Below are positions 1-13,270 of a stretch of DNA of 64,000 nucleotides, in pieces. The notes beneath the pieces are model-generated. The model made no database searches, was not told the DNA's origin, and saw only the letters and a list, made by a program, of their open reading frames with translations. The position numbers were made by a program, and so were the translations under genes. The first letter of the stretch is position 1. The number at the start of each line of letters is the position of its first letter. Source of the stretch: Streptomyces dangxiongensis (lineage in GTDB: Bacteria > Actinomycetota > Actinomycetes > Streptomycetales > Streptomycetaceae); NCBI RefSeq assembly GCF_003675325.1, contig NZ_CP033073.1, forward strand, positions 4,216,001 to 4,280,000. Direction: 5' to 3'.

Positions 1-4531
<4,531 letters not shown>

Positions 4532-4617
4532 GATGCTCGCGTTCACTGTGTTGGTTCTGAAACCACGACCACGTCACCCCGTATGTGTGGGGTGTTTCGG
4601 TTGAAGTGTTTCATAGT

Positions 4618-4736
4618 GTTTCGGTGGTCATAGCGTGAGGGAAACGCCCGGTTACATATCGAACCCGGAAGCTAAGCCTTACAGCGCCGATGGTACTGCA
4701 GGGGGGACCCTGTGGGAGAGTAGGACGCCGCCGAAC
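4618..4736 (+). rRNA. rrf: 5S ribosomal RNA
   Basis: 119-nt 5S gene starting GTTTCGGTGGTCATAGCG and ending GACGCCGCCGAAC, whose ends pair (TTCGGTGG with CCGCCGAA) as the terminal stem. The internal sequence (CCGAACCCGGAAGCTAAGCC-like segment near 4660-4678) is typical of actinobacterial 5S. It is the last gene of the 16S-23S-5S operon. Confidence 0.97.
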
Positions 4737-4746
4737 AATCTTTGGG

Positions 4747-4777
4747 AAAACCCCCGCATCTTCGATGCGGGGGTTTT
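4747..4777. terminator. rRNA operon terminator hairpin
   Basis: AAAACCCCCGCAT, a loop of CTTCG, then ATGCGGGGGTTTT: a perfect stem with a U-rich 3' arm, eleven bases after 5S. The A-rich 5' arm makes it work in both directions, so it also separates the rRNA operon from the convergent gene at 4809-5357. Confidence 0.92.
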
Positions 4778-4808
4778 CTGCGTTTGTCCCCGTTACGGAT
4801 GACAGCCG

Positions 4809-5357
4809 CTAGAAGGTGACTTCTGCGGTGTCCACCGCTCCGCCCCGGCGGCCGGGTGCCGCTTGCCACTTCCAGTACAGGTTGGTGTGGGTGATGACCT
4901 GCTCCGGGGTGGGTGCGCCGTACGCGGTGTGGTCCGCCGTGGTGTGCGCGTCGGCGACCAGCGTCGCGTCGTAGCCACGGACGATCGCGCCGTGCAGCGT
5001 GGAGCGGATGCACGCGTCCGTCTGGGCGCCCGCCACGACGAGCCGGCCCACCTTGTGCCGGGCGAGGACGTTCTCCAGCTCGGTCTCCTCAAAGGAGTCC
5101 GGGTAGCTCTTGTGGACCAGCGGCTCGTCGGCCTCACGGACGAGTTCCGGGACGTACTGCCAGTTGTCGCTGCCCTTCTGCAGTGCGTCGTCCGAGTGCT
5201 GCACCCAGATCACCGGTACGTCGGCCGCGCGTGCCCTGCCGATGAGGGCGTTGATGTTGGCGATGACGTCGTCCCGTCGGTGGGCGCCGGCGACCACGTC
5301 GTTCTGGACGTCGATGACGAGCACCGCGGTGTTGGGTCGGTCGTTGAGTGTGGTCAT
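4809..5357 (-). CDS. isochorismatase-family cysteine hydrolase
   Basis: 182-residue single-domain protein of the isochorismatase/nicotinamidase-like superfamily, which hydrolyses amide or ester bonds with an Asp-Lys-Cys triad. The triad can be seen: D16 in LVIDVQND, K83 in VHKSYPDSF and C116 in AQTDACIRST. The Asn/Thr-rich entry loop is typical of the small bacterial clade with unassigned substrates. An upstream in-frame extension to 5876 lacks family similarity and overlaps the divergent gene. The start at 5357 is preceded by TATTTT and six bases with no ribosome-binding site, suggesting a leaderless mRNA. It is convergent with the rRNA operon. The substrate cannot be inferred. Confidence 0.9.
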   Translation of the reverse strand: MTTLNDRPNTAVLVIDVQNDVVAGAHRRDDVIANINALIGRARAADVPVIWVQHSDDALQKGSDNWQYVPELVREADEPLVHKSYPDSFEETELENVLARHKVGRLVVAGAQTDACIRSTLHGAIVRGYDATLVADAHTTADHTAYGAPTPEQVITHTNLYWKWQAAPGRRGGAVDTAEVTF

Positions 5358-5407
5358 GCTGTCAAAATACGGGGTACCACCGACAACGCGTGGTCTACGG
5401 TGACCAC
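5358..5407. promoter_or_regulatory. divergent promoter region with two leaderless -10 boxes
   Basis: Only 50 bases separate the two divergent start codons. On the minus strand TATTTT lies at 5364-5369, exactly six bases before the ATG at 5357. On the plus strand TACGGT lies at 5396-5401, exactly six bases before the ATG at 5408. Neither start has a Shine-Dalgarno sequence. The arrangement implies overlapping, possibly mutually exclusive promoters. Confidence 0.5.
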
Positions 5408-5988
5408 ATGACCAGCCCCTACCGGTGAACCTGGCCTGACCAGGGACGACTACACCGTCCGTGCCATACGTCCCGACGAGTGGGCCGCCGTGCGGCGGCT
5501 GCGGCTCGACGCGTTGCGGGATCCGGCCGCGGGTATCGCCTTTCTGGACACCTACGATGAGGCCGTCGGCAGGCCGGACGACTTCTGGCAGGACCGGGCC
5601 GTCGGGTCCGGGGAAAACTCCACGACGGCCCGGCAGTTCATCGCCGAGGCCCCGGACGGGTCGTGGGCCGGCACCGTCACCGTGCTCGTCGAGGAGGCAG
5701 GGACGAAGGACTGGGCCGGGTATCCGGTCGAGCGGCGGCAGGGACATGTCGTGGGCGCGTACGTCCGGCCGGAACACCGCGGGAACGGGTTGATCGAGGC
5801 GCTGTTCGGCGCCGCTCTGGACTGGGCCTGGCAGCAGCGGGCGGAAGCGGGTGCGGCTGATCGTGCACGAGGACAACGTGCGGGCGCAGGGCGCGTACCG
5901 GAAGGTGGGGTTCGTGCCGAGCGGTCTCGTCGTGGCGTTCTCCCACGACGAGACCGAGAACGAGCTGGAGTTCGTCCTGGAGCGGTAG
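5408..5988 (+). pseudogene. GNAT-family N-acetyltransferase, disrupted by two frameshifts
   Basis: Joining three frames gives a normal GNAT enzyme. The ATG at 5408 runs only seven codons (MTSPYR-stop). A second frame from about 5427 gives DDYTVRAIRPDEWAAVRRLRLDALRD through VGAYVRPEHRGNGLIEALFGAALDWAW, containing the acetyl-CoA-binding RGNG motif. A third frame from about 5848 gives VRLIVHEDNVRAQGAYRKVGF, the conserved GNAT C-terminal strand, ending at TAG 5986-5988. Each junction behaves as one extra base. Either the gene is decaying or the assembly has two indels. The ATG at 5408 is supported by TACGGT six bases upstream. Confidence 0.75.
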
Positions 5989-5993
5989 GCAAC

Positions 5994-7650
5994 CTAGACC
6001 GGCAGTTCCCGGTGCGGCCAGCGGGAGCGGGCCTGTTCGCGCGAGCGGAGCAGGGCCAGTGTCGGCAGGCCCTGGTCGGTTCCGGTGGCGAGCAGGGCCG
6101 GCAGCTCGGGGAAGGGTGCCACGGCCGCGATGTCGTCCAGCACCAGGGTGAGTGGTGGGTCGAGCCGACCGGAGGATGACCGTTCGGCCATGCGCCGGCC
6201 GTGCTCGACCACGCTGGAGACGAGGGCCGTCAGGAGCGGCATCGCGCCCGGGTTGCTCCTGGGGTCCTCGATGGATTCACCGACCACATAAAGTGTGCCC
6301 CCCTTGTGGATGAAGGAATCCAGGGCGAGGGCATCGGTTCGGTTCGGGGTGCAGGCCTCGCGGATGTTGACCGTGAAGAGGGCGGACAGGGCCCTGCTCG
6401 TCAGTTCCTGGGCGATGTCCCGGCGTTCGGGGTGCGCGGTGAGGGCCGCCTCTAGTTCGCCGGCGGCGCCGGGGGCGGCCTTGGAGTGGGTGCGCAGGGT
6501 GCGTACGGCGTCCTGGACCTGGGTGCCCTGGGCCCAGCGGTGGACGTGGCGGATGGTGCGGTTCTCCAGGGCGGCGGCGTGGAGGTAGCTGCGCAGCAGG
6601 GTGGTCGCCGTGTCGGCCACGGCCTGGTCGATCCTGGCGGTGGGGCGTACGGGGCCGAGGAGGGCCGTCGCTCTGAGCAGCGCCGTCTGCCTGTCCGCGC
6701 AGCCCGCCGTGGGGGACCAGTGGAGGCGGGCCGGGGTGTCGCAGAGGTGCGTGGGGTCGTAGAGGAGGGTGGGGCCCAGTTTGGCCCTCGCGTCCTTCGT
6801 TTCCGTCCAGAGGGCCGGGTTGGACGTGACGACGAGGGTGGGGCCGGCCGCGTCCCGGATGGCCTGGACCGCGGCCGGCCGGCGGGTCGCGGGGGCGCCG
6901 TAGAGGACCTGGCCGTCGGTACGGGGGGTTTCCCATCCGCCCCTTCGCGTACCGCCGGCCGGGAAGGTGCCGGTCCCCTGCGGCTCGGGCTCGCTGCGAG
7001 GCGCCGGGATCTCGTGCGCGGGCGCGGGAGGCGGAGTGGGTGTGGGCGGCGGCGTGGGTGCCGGTGAGGGCGTTGCGGGGACCATCTCGAGTGGCGGACT
7101 CGCGACCGCGGGTTCGGGGGCGATGAAGCCGGTGGCCACGGGTCCGCTGACCCCCGGGTCCACCGACGCCGGGCCCGCTCGTCACAGGTCCACTGACCCC
7201 AGGCCCAGTGGGCACAGGTCCGCTGATCACAGGTCCCCCGGTCCCGGTCCCGGCGTTCGTCAGCCCACCGCGTCTCGCCGTCGCCCGGCGGGCGCGCCAC
7301 CGGGTCACCGTGCCGATCACGAACAGGGTGAGGACGAAGAGGGTCATGAGCTGGCCGATGAACAGGCCCCAGAACAGGCCCCAGCCGGACAACTGGGCCG
7401 GTGGGGTGTCCGGCCAGGCGCCGGTGATGTCGTGGGGCCGGGCGACGAGATGGCGCATGGCCAGGGGGGTCCGGGTGAAGGTGACGCCGTGGGGCCAGGC
7501 GCCCTGGGCGAACCGGGCCGCCAGCCCCGTGGCCGTCCACACCAGCAGGGTCATGCCGAGGAGGAACGCGAGCAGGCCGACCAGCAGCCCGTCGGGGATG
7601 CCGCCGCCCCGGCCCTGCCCGCGGCTGTCACGGCGGTCGTCCGGTCTCAC
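5994..7650 (-). pseudogene. type IV secretion coupling-like membrane ATPase (VirD4/TraG-like), one frameshift
   Basis: Last gene of the six-gene type IV-like operon, about 551 residues when the frame is restored. The GTG at 7650 follows GGGAGGGG, 11 bases after the preceding gene. The N-terminus has two membrane segments (GLLVGLLAFLLGMTLLVW and GLFWGLFIGQLMTLFVLTLF), then a Gly-Pro-Val repeat linker and a Pro/Thr-rich stretch. The C-terminal domain resembles the all-beta/ATPase part of TraG/VirD4 proteins, with a Walker B-like LTLVLDDIAAV. Where a P-loop is expected I read GAPATRRP, with no GK[ST]. One extra base near 7155-7183, inside the repeat linker, shifts the frame. It may be a real break or an assembly error. 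Confidence 0.7.
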
Positions 7651-7661
7651 CCCGCCCCTCC

Positions 7662-9077
7662 CTACGCCACCGTCGACTCGGAGTCGCCCAGATGCTGCTG
7701 CTCCACGAAGGCCGCCGCCCGCTGCTCGGCCTCCAGCTCGGCCGCGCGCAGGGCCTCGTCGGCCGCCAGGTCGCTGGAGGACTGTGTCATCGCCCGGTCG
7801 GTGAAGACCAGCGGGCGTTCCGTCTCCGTGATCAGGTGTTTGACCACCTGGACGTTGCCGTTGACGTCCCAGACCGCGATGCCGGGGGTGAGCGTCGGGA
7901 TGATCTCGACCGCCCATCTGGGCAGGCCCAGCACCCGGCCGGTGGCGCGTGCCTCGTCGGCCTTCTGGGCGTAGATCGTCCGGGTCGACGCCATCTTCAG
8001 GATGGCCGCCGCCTCCTTCGCGGCGGCGCCGTCGACCACGTCGGACAGGTGGTGGACGACGGCCACGAAGGACAGGCCGAGCCGCCGGCCGAACTTCAGC
8101 AGGCGCTGGAACAGCTGGGCCACGAAGGGGCTGTTGATGATGTGCCAGGCCTCCTCGACCAGGAAGATGCGCTTCTTCCGGTCGGGGCGGATCCAGGTGT
8201 GCTCCAGCCACACGCCGACGATCGCCATGAGGATGGGCATGGCGATGGAGTTGCGGTCGATGTGGGAGAGGTCGAAGACGATCAGCGGGGCGTCGAGGTC
8301 GATGCCGACCGTGGTCGGGCCGTCGAACATGCCGCGGAGGTCGCCGTCGACCAGCCGGTCCAGGACCAGGGCGACGTCGAGGCCCCAGGCGCGTACGTCG
8401 TCTATGGCGACGTTCATCGCCTCCGCCGAATCGGGCTCGGGGTGCCGTAGCTGCTCGACGATGTCGGTGAGGACCGGCTGGCGGTCGAGGATGGTCTCGT
8501 TGACGTACGAGTGGGCGACCTTGAGGGCGAAGCCGGAGCGTTCGTCCAGGCCGTGGCCCATCGCCACCTCGATGATCGTCCGGAGCAGCGCTAGCTGGCC
8601 GGTGGTGGTGATCGCCGGATCCAGGGGGTTGAGCCTGATCCCGTGGTTCAGGGCGGCCGTCGGGTCGAGCCGGATGGGGGTTATCCCCAGCTCCTCGGCG
8701 ATCAGGTTCCACTCGCCGACCCCGTCCTCGCCCTGGGCGTCCAGGACGACGACCTGGCGGTCCTTGAACCGCAACTGGCGCATGACGTACGTCTTCTCCA
8801 GCGCCGACTTGCCGTTGCCGGACTCGCCGAGGACGAGCCAGTGGGGGGCCGGGAGCTGCTGGCCGTACAACTGGAAGGGGTCGTAGATGTATCCCTTCCC
8901 GGAGTAGACCTCGCGGCCGATGATGACGCCGGAGTCGCCGAGGCCGGGGGCGGCCGTGGGCAGGTAGACGGCCTGGGCCTGGCCCGTGGAGGTGCGCACC
9001 GGCAGCCGGGTCGTCTCCACCTTCCCGAAGAGGAAGGAGGTGAAGGCGTCGGTGAGGACGGACAGCGGATCCCGCAT
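7662..9077 (-). CDS. VirB4/TraE-like ATPase of the type IV-like cluster
   Basis: 471-residue cytoplasmic or membrane-associated ATPase. The P-loop GESGNGKS lies at residues 84-91. The Walker B RIFLVEEAWH lies at about residue 290 and is followed by the family's QxxxRLLKFGRR and a TRTIYAQ segment, as in VirB4 and conjugative AAA proteins. The ATG at 9077 is preceded by GGTAGGGGC. It lies between an SCO6880-type protein (14 bases upstream) and the coupling-type ATPase, the order expected for a transport machine's energy module. Function in Streptomyces is inferred: the equivalent cluster affects aerial growth, sporulation and antibiotic production. Confidence 0.85.
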   Translation of the reverse strand: MRDPLSVLTDAFTSFLFGKVETTRLPVRTSTGQAQAVYLPTAAPGLGDSGVIIGREVYSGKGYIYDPFQLYGQQLPAPHWLVLGESGNGKSALEKTYVMRQLRFKDRQVVVLDAQGEDGVGEWNLIAEELGITPIRLDPTAALNHGIRLNPLDPAITTTGQLALLRTIIEVAMGHGLDERSGFALKVAHSYVNETILDRQPVLTDIVEQLRHPEPDSAEAMNVAIDDVRAWGLDVALVLDRLVDGDLRGMFDGPTTVGIDLDAPLIVFDLSHIDRNSIAMPILMAIVGVWLEHTWIRPDRKKRIFLVEEAWHIINSPFVAQLFQRLLKFGRRLGLSFVAVVHHLSDVVDGAAAKEAAAILKMASTRTIYAQKADEARATGRVLGLPRWAVEIIPTLTPGIAVWDVNGNVQVVKHLITETERPLVFTDRAMTQSSSDLAADEALRAAELEAEQRAAAFVEQQHLGDSESTVA

Positions 9078-9091
9078 CGGCGAATCAGCCC

Positions 9092-10648
9092 CTACCTTCG
9101 GATGCCGGTGGCGAACGGAAGTGTGTTCACGAAGGCGCGGTGGTGCTCTCGGTCGCACCATTCCAGCTTGAGGTACGACTTGCCGGCGGAGGCCCTTATC
9201 GTGCGCTTGTCGCGGGCGAGGGCCTCGGGGGAACGGGAGGAGACGGTGATGTAGCCGACGAGGTTGACGCCCGCGGCGCCGCTGGCGAGGTCCTCGCCGC
9301 GCTGATCGAGACGGTTGTGGGCGGCGATGTCCCGGGGGTCCACGGTGCGGTTCATCTTGGCGGCGCGGGACGCCTCGGCCTCGTCGTTGGTCTTCTCGGT
9401 CAGCATGCGCTCGATGGCCACCTCGGTGGGCTCCAGATCCATCGTCACGGCGACCGTGCGGATGACGTCCGGGGTGTGGACGAGGAGGGGGGCGAGGAAG
9501 TTGACGCCGACCGGGGTCATCGGCCACTCCTTCACCCAGGCGGTGGCGTGGCACCAGGGCGCCCGGGTGCGGGACTCGCGGGTCTTGGCCTGGAGGAAGG
9601 TGGGCTCCATGGCGTCCAGCTCGGCCGGCCAGGCGTTGCGCTTGGTCATCGCCTGGATGTGGTCGATGGGGTGGTCGGGGTCGTACATGGAGTGGATGAG
9701 GGAGGCCAGCCGCCCCTGGCCCAGGGGCTGCCGTACGCGGATGTCGGCCTCCTGGAGCCGCGAGCAGATGTCGGTCAGCTCACGGGCCATGACGACGGCG
9801 AGCCCGGCGTCCCGGTCGACCTTGGTGCCGTGGGCGCGGACGGCACGGGCCATGGCGTTCGCCTCGGCGGCCAGGTCGCGGGTGTAGTGCATGCAGGCGA
9901 CGAGGTAGGCGCGGTGCTGCTCGCTGCTGGTGGACACCATGGACTGCAACTGGTCGTAGGACCGCTGGAGCCAGTCCGGGGAGCGGTCGTCGCCGCGCTG
10001 GGTGACGTCCTTGGCGTGCGCGTCCGGGTCCGCCGGCAGGGTGCGGGCGAGCATCTGGATGCGGGTGACGAAGCCGTCCCCGTTGGCGACGTGCTTGAGC
10101 AGTGTGCCGAAGCGGTCGACGAGGGCTTCCTGGTCCTCGGAGTCGCGCAGGCCGACGCCCGGGCCCTCGATCTCGATGGCGGCCGTGACCGTCTTGCGGT
10201 CGGCGTGCAGCAGTACGGCGATCTCGTCGGGCCCGAAGGGGGCGGCGAGCCAGTTGATGCGTCCGATGCCCGGGGGAGGGCCGATCTCTACCTCGCGGCC
10301 GTCGAGGCCGGTGCCGGCCTCCATGACGGTCGAGCGGTAGTGGGGGCCGCGCTTGACGGTCCGTTTGTAGCTGCGGTTGATCTCGAACCACTTGTAGAAG
10401 GTGCGGCGCTTGTACGGCACGTAGACCGCGGCGAGCGCGAGCAGCGGGAAGCCGGTCAGCAGCACGATGCGCAGGGGCAGCACCGGGACGAGGAGGCCGC
10501 ACATCATGCCGAGGAACGCGCCGATGACGATCAGCGCGATCTCGCCTGACTCGCGGTTGCGGCCGACGATCGCGTTGGGCCGGGCGCGGCCGATCAGATA
10601 CGTACGGCGGGGCGTGATCGGATGGGACAGATGGGACTCGGTCGTCAA
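9092..10648 (-). CDS. SCO6880-family type IV-like membrane protein
   Basis: 518 residues. The N-terminus carries two adjacent hydrophobic segments (about residues 36-85: ALIVIGAFLGMMCGLLVP and LRIVLLTGFPLLALAAVY), resembling VirB3/PrgI. The long soluble remainder resembles the N-terminal, non-ATPase half of VirB4 proteins, so this gene and the next together look like a split VirB3-VirB4. The start is TTG, with AGGAGGTGA seven bases upstream, and overlaps the preceding stop as TTGA, implying translational coupling. There is no P-loop. The family name is recalled from NCBI family naming and was not searched. Confidence 0.8.
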   Translation of the reverse strand: MTTESHLSHPITPRRTYLIGRARPNAIVGRNRESGEIALIVIGAFLGMMCGLLVPVLPLRIVLLTGFPLLALAAVYVPYKRRTFYKWFEINRSYKRTVKRGPHYRSTVMEAGTGLDGREVEIGPPPGIGRINWLAAPFGPDEIAVLLHADRKTVTAAIEIEGPGVGLRDSEDQEALVDRFGTLLKHVANGDGFVTRIQMLARTLPADPDAHAKDVTQRGDDRSPDWLQRSYDQLQSMVSTSSEQHRAYLVACMHYTRDLAAEANAMARAVRAHGTKVDRDAGLAVVMARELTDICSRLQEADIRVRQPLGQGRLASLIHSMYDPDHPIDHIQAMTKRNAWPAELDAMEPTFLQAKTRESRTRAPWCHATAWVKEWPMTPVGVNFLAPLLVHTPDVIRTVAVTMDLEPTEVAIERMLTEKTNDEAEASRAAKMNRTVDPRDIAAHNRLDQRGEDLASGAAGVNLVGYITVSSRSPEALARDKRTIRASAGKSYLKLEWCDREHHRAFVNTLPFATGIRR

Positions 10649-11970
10649 CGCCCTTCACCTCCTGAGCGGTTGTTGCGGGTGTTGCTGGCGTGCGGGGTGT
10701 TCACCGGGCTGGCCGCGCGGGGCGCGGGCGCGGCGGAGGGGACTGCTCCGCCGGAGCTCCCGGAGGGGGTACGGCTGCTGTGGGCGGCGACACCGCCGGA
10801 GACGGGGTTGGCCGGGCGCGGGGCGCTGCCGGACTGGCCTCCGCCGCCGTTGTTGTCGGCGCGGGTGCTGTGGGTCTTGATGCCCTGGGCGACGAGGGTG
10901 GCGGGTGAGCTGATCACGGCGGCGGCCTTGCCCTCGGCGCCCTGCATGATGCGGTTGCTGCGGGAGCCGGCGATCTCGTCGCCGAAGCCGGGGACGAAAC
11001 GGTAGATCATCGCGCTGGCGAAGATGGCGAGCAGGATGATGGCGAGGCCGGAGACGACGGCGGAGAAGGCGTCGGGGCCGTCGGCGCCGGAGAGGGCTCC
11101 GGCGAGGCCGAGCACGATGACTATGACCGGCTTCACCAGGATGACCGCGATCATGATGCCGGCCCAGCGGCGTACGTGCCCCCACAGGTTCTTGTCCACG
11201 AGTCCGGCGTAGACGACGGTGCCGAGGAGGGCGCCGACGTAGAGCAGGGCGGCGCGGATGACCAGCTCCAGCCAGAGGATGCCGGCGGCGAGGATGCTGA
11301 CCAGGGAGACCACGATCAGCATGATGGGGCCGCCGCCGATGTCCGTGCCCTTGTTCAGGGCGCCGGAGAAGGTGCCGAAGAAGGTGTCGGTCTGGTCGCC
11401 GGTGGCCTTCGCGAGGACGTCCGTGACGCCGTCCGTCGCCGACACGACCGTGTACAGGATCAGGGGCGTGAAGGCGGAGGCGAGCACCGTCAGCCACAGG
11501 AAGCCGATGGCCTCCGAGATGGCGGTGGTGAGCGGGACACCGCGGACCGCCCGCTTGGCCACGGCCAGGAGCCACAGGAGGAGGGTGAGGATCGTGGAGG
11601 CCGCGAAGACGATGGCGTACTGCTGGAGGAACTTGGGGTTGGTGAAGTCTACGTTGGCGGTTTCCTTCACGGCTTTACTGAGCTTGCCGACGGTCCACGC
11701 GGCGGCTTCGGCACACCCTTTACCGAGAGAGGAAAGGGGGTCGAGGGTGTCGGTCAGGGGGTTGTTGGTGCCTAGCTTCCCCCCTTTGGAACTACCGCCG
11801 CCTTTTTCGCAGTATTGCTTGGCGGGACCTCGGATCAGGTCACAGGGATCGTTGCTCTTGCTGGGCGACGGAGAGGGCTCGGCGAAGGCGGGGGTGGCCA
11901 GCAGCAGCGCGGCTGTCTGCACGGTTCCGACGACGGTGGCGATCCTGCGGACACGGTGGTTAGCGCGCAT
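10645..11970 (-). CDS. VirB6/TrbL-like polytopic membrane protein with signal peptide
   Basis: 441 residues from the second possible Met, chosen because GGAGGG lies six bases before it. The first Met, 15 bases upstream, has a badly spaced site. It has a signal peptide (TAALLLATPAFA), a Cys-containing extracellular loop (about 35-100), then at least five membrane segments between about 110 and 330, and a Gly/Ser/Pro/Asn-rich low-complexity tail of about 100 residues. This topology matches VirB6/TrbL channel proteins. It overlaps the upstream gene by 11 bases and the downstream gene by 4, so it is part of one transcript. Confidence 0.75.
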   Translation of the reverse strand: MRANHRVRRIATVVGTVQTAALLLATPAFAEPSPSPSKSNDPCDLIRGPAKQYCEKGGGSSKGGKLGTNNPLTDTLDPLSSLGKGCAEAAAWTVGKLSKAVKETANVDFTNPKFLQQYAIVFAASTILTLLLWLLAVAKRAVRGVPLTTAISEAIGFLWLTVLASAFTPLILYTVVSATDGVTDVLAKATGDQTDTFFGTFSGALNKGTDIGGGPIMLIVVSLVSILAAGILWLELVIRAALLYVGALLGTVVYAGLVDKNLWGHVRRWAGIMIAVILVKPVIVIVLGLAGALSGADGPDAFSAVVSGLAIILLAIFASAMIYRFVPGFGDEIAGSRSNRIMQGAEGKAAAVISSPATLVAQGIKTHSTRADNNGGGGQSGSAPRPANPVSGGVAAHSSRTPSGSSGGAVPSAAPAPRAASPVNTPHASNTRNNRSGGEGR

Positions 11971-12790
11971 ACGTGAACCCTCCATACTCCTCGACGGCCT
12001 TCGTCATGTCGTCAGCGGTGGAGGCCTTCTGGTCACGGCCCACGGGAACGGGTCCGTCCTTCTGCTGGAAGTCGGTGACCTTCCAGTCGTCGTTGACCCA
12101 CTTCAGTTCGTACGTCGTGGTGAACCAGCTTTCGGTCACCGGGTTGGTCGAGGCTTCACCCGAGAGGCCGAACAACGAGGTGTACCAGACCTCGACTTTT
12201 GCGCTGTCCGCTCCCATTGAGGTGACCTTGGTACCTACGGGAATGACACGAGATACGAAGTTCTGCCCTCTGGGAGGGGTGCCGTCCTTCGTGAGGCCGA
12301 TATTGGAGAGGAAGCTTTCATTGGAGTAGGCGCTGTCCAGAGCCGACTGCCTGGCGGCAGCGATGGCCGGTGCGTAGACCGCGAGTACGATCTCGTGCCG
12401 TCGTGCTGCGCTGAACATGTCGGCAGATCCCAAAACCACCGCATAGTTCGCCGCCGCGCTCTGTGCTCCCTGTTCCGTGCGGGGGAAGCCTGAGGGGATG
12501 CCTGTTGTTCTGGTGCCGACGGGGTGGGTGCCTGAGGGGGCTGTCGAGGAGGTCTGGGGGCGGGATCCCTTGGTGGTGGCGGTGTCCGTGGGTGTGTCGT
12601 CGCCTCTGTTTGCGAAGGCGATGGCTGCGATCAGGAGGACCACCACGCCGACCACTGTGACCAGGCTTTTGGAGGAGGACCGGTGGGGGCGGCGGGGGGC
12701 GCCGCCGTAGGGGTCGTTCTCCGGTAGACGGGTCCGGGTGTGGCCCGTGTCGCCGTAGTCGGTGTAGCTCTGTTCGTCTCCGGGATTCAT
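11960..12790 (-). CDS. VirB8/TcpC-like bitopic membrane protein
   Basis: 276 residues. A hydrophilic N-terminus of about 40 residues is followed by one membrane segment (LVTVVGVVVLLIAAIAFA), a Thr/Ser/Pro linker and a C-terminal domain of about 150 residues. That domain ends with alternating Trp/Tyr strands (VEVWYTSLF, TTTYELKWVNDDWKV) typical of the NTF2-like fold of VirB8/TcpC assembly factors. The start at 12790 is chosen over an upstream extension because GGAGGGGG lies eight bases before it. Assignment to VirB8/TcpC is by topology and fold-like pattern, not by a diagnostic motif. Confidence 0.7.
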   Translation of the reverse strand: MNPGDEQSYTDYGDTGHTRTRLPENDPYGGAPRRPHRSSSKSLVTVVGVVVLLIAAIAFANRGDDTPTDTATTKGSRPQTSSTAPSGTHPVGTRTTGIPSGFPRTEQGAQSAAANYAVVLGSADMFSAARRHEIVLAVYAPAIAAARQSALDSAYSNESFLSNIGLTKDGTPPRGQNFVSRVIPVGTKVTSMGADSAKVEVWYTSLFGLSGEASTNPVTESWFTTTYELKWVNDDWKVTDFQQKDGPVPVGRDQKASTADDMTKAVEEYGGFTYAR

Positions 12791-12961
12791 GCCGCGTACG
12801 CCCCCTCCACCTCGTAGACGTACGACGGTAGCCGTGCTGGTTCCCGCGCGGGCGCGGTGTGGTGACTCGACATCAGGGAAACGCAACCTCAGCCGGTGGG
12901 CACGACGGGTGGGTGGGGTGGAGGGGACAGCCGTGGCCGGGCGTGCCCGGGAGGGGAGGGG

Positions 12962-13270
12962 TTACACCGCCATGCCGTACACGATGGTGAACAGGGTGCC
13001 GAGGGAGCCGATGATGAAGACTCCGGTGAGGCCGGCGATGATCAGGCCCTTGCCCTGTTCCGCGCTGAAGGTGTCCCGCAGGGCCGTGGCGCCGATGCGC
13101 TGCTTGGCCGCGCCCCATACCGCGAGACCGAGGCAGAGGAGGATGGCCACGGCCATGACCACCTCGATCATCACCTTGGCCTCGTTGCCCAGGCTGCCGA
13201 AGGGGCCCCAGTCCGGAGCGATCCCGCCGATGATGGTGTTGATGTCTCCCTTGTCGGCCGCAAAGAGCAT
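12962..13270 (-). CDS. small two-helix membrane protein, VirB2-like (first gene of type IV-like operon)
   Basis: 102 residues with two membrane segments (about 34-54 and 76-98) separated by a short basic/polar loop (AKQRIGATALRDTFSAEQGKG). This layout resembles VirB2/TrbC pilin-like subunits, but no cleavable signal is obvious. The start at 13270 is chosen from GGGGCGGTGA just upstream. A longer in-frame extension to 13348 looks non-coding. It is 171 bases upstream of the VirB8-like gene and probably opens the operon. Role inferred from context. Confidence 0.7.
   Translation of the reverse strand: MLFAADKGDINTIIGGIAPDWGPFGSLGNEAKVMIEVVMAVAILLCLGLAVWGAAKQRIGATALRDTFSAEQGKGLIIAGLTGVFIIGSLGTLFTIVYGMAV

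Noticed and set aside
4809..5876. 355-residue version of the isochorismatase-family protein
   Set aside because: The first 173 residues are antisense to the GNAT gene and lack similarity; the TATTTT-N6-ATG signal marks the shorter start.
6277..8712. 811-codon minus-strand open frame
   Set aside because: It crosses the VirB4-like gene in a different frame and is rich in Arg/Pro/Gly, the signature of GC-bias shadow frames. Only its 7200-7650 part is real, belonging to the coupling-type ATPase.
9140..10549. 469-codon plus-strand open frame opposite the SCO6880-type gene
   Set aside because: Antisense shadow: composition is Gly/Val/Asp/Arg-biased and no family pattern is present, while the opposite strand has clear membrane and family features.
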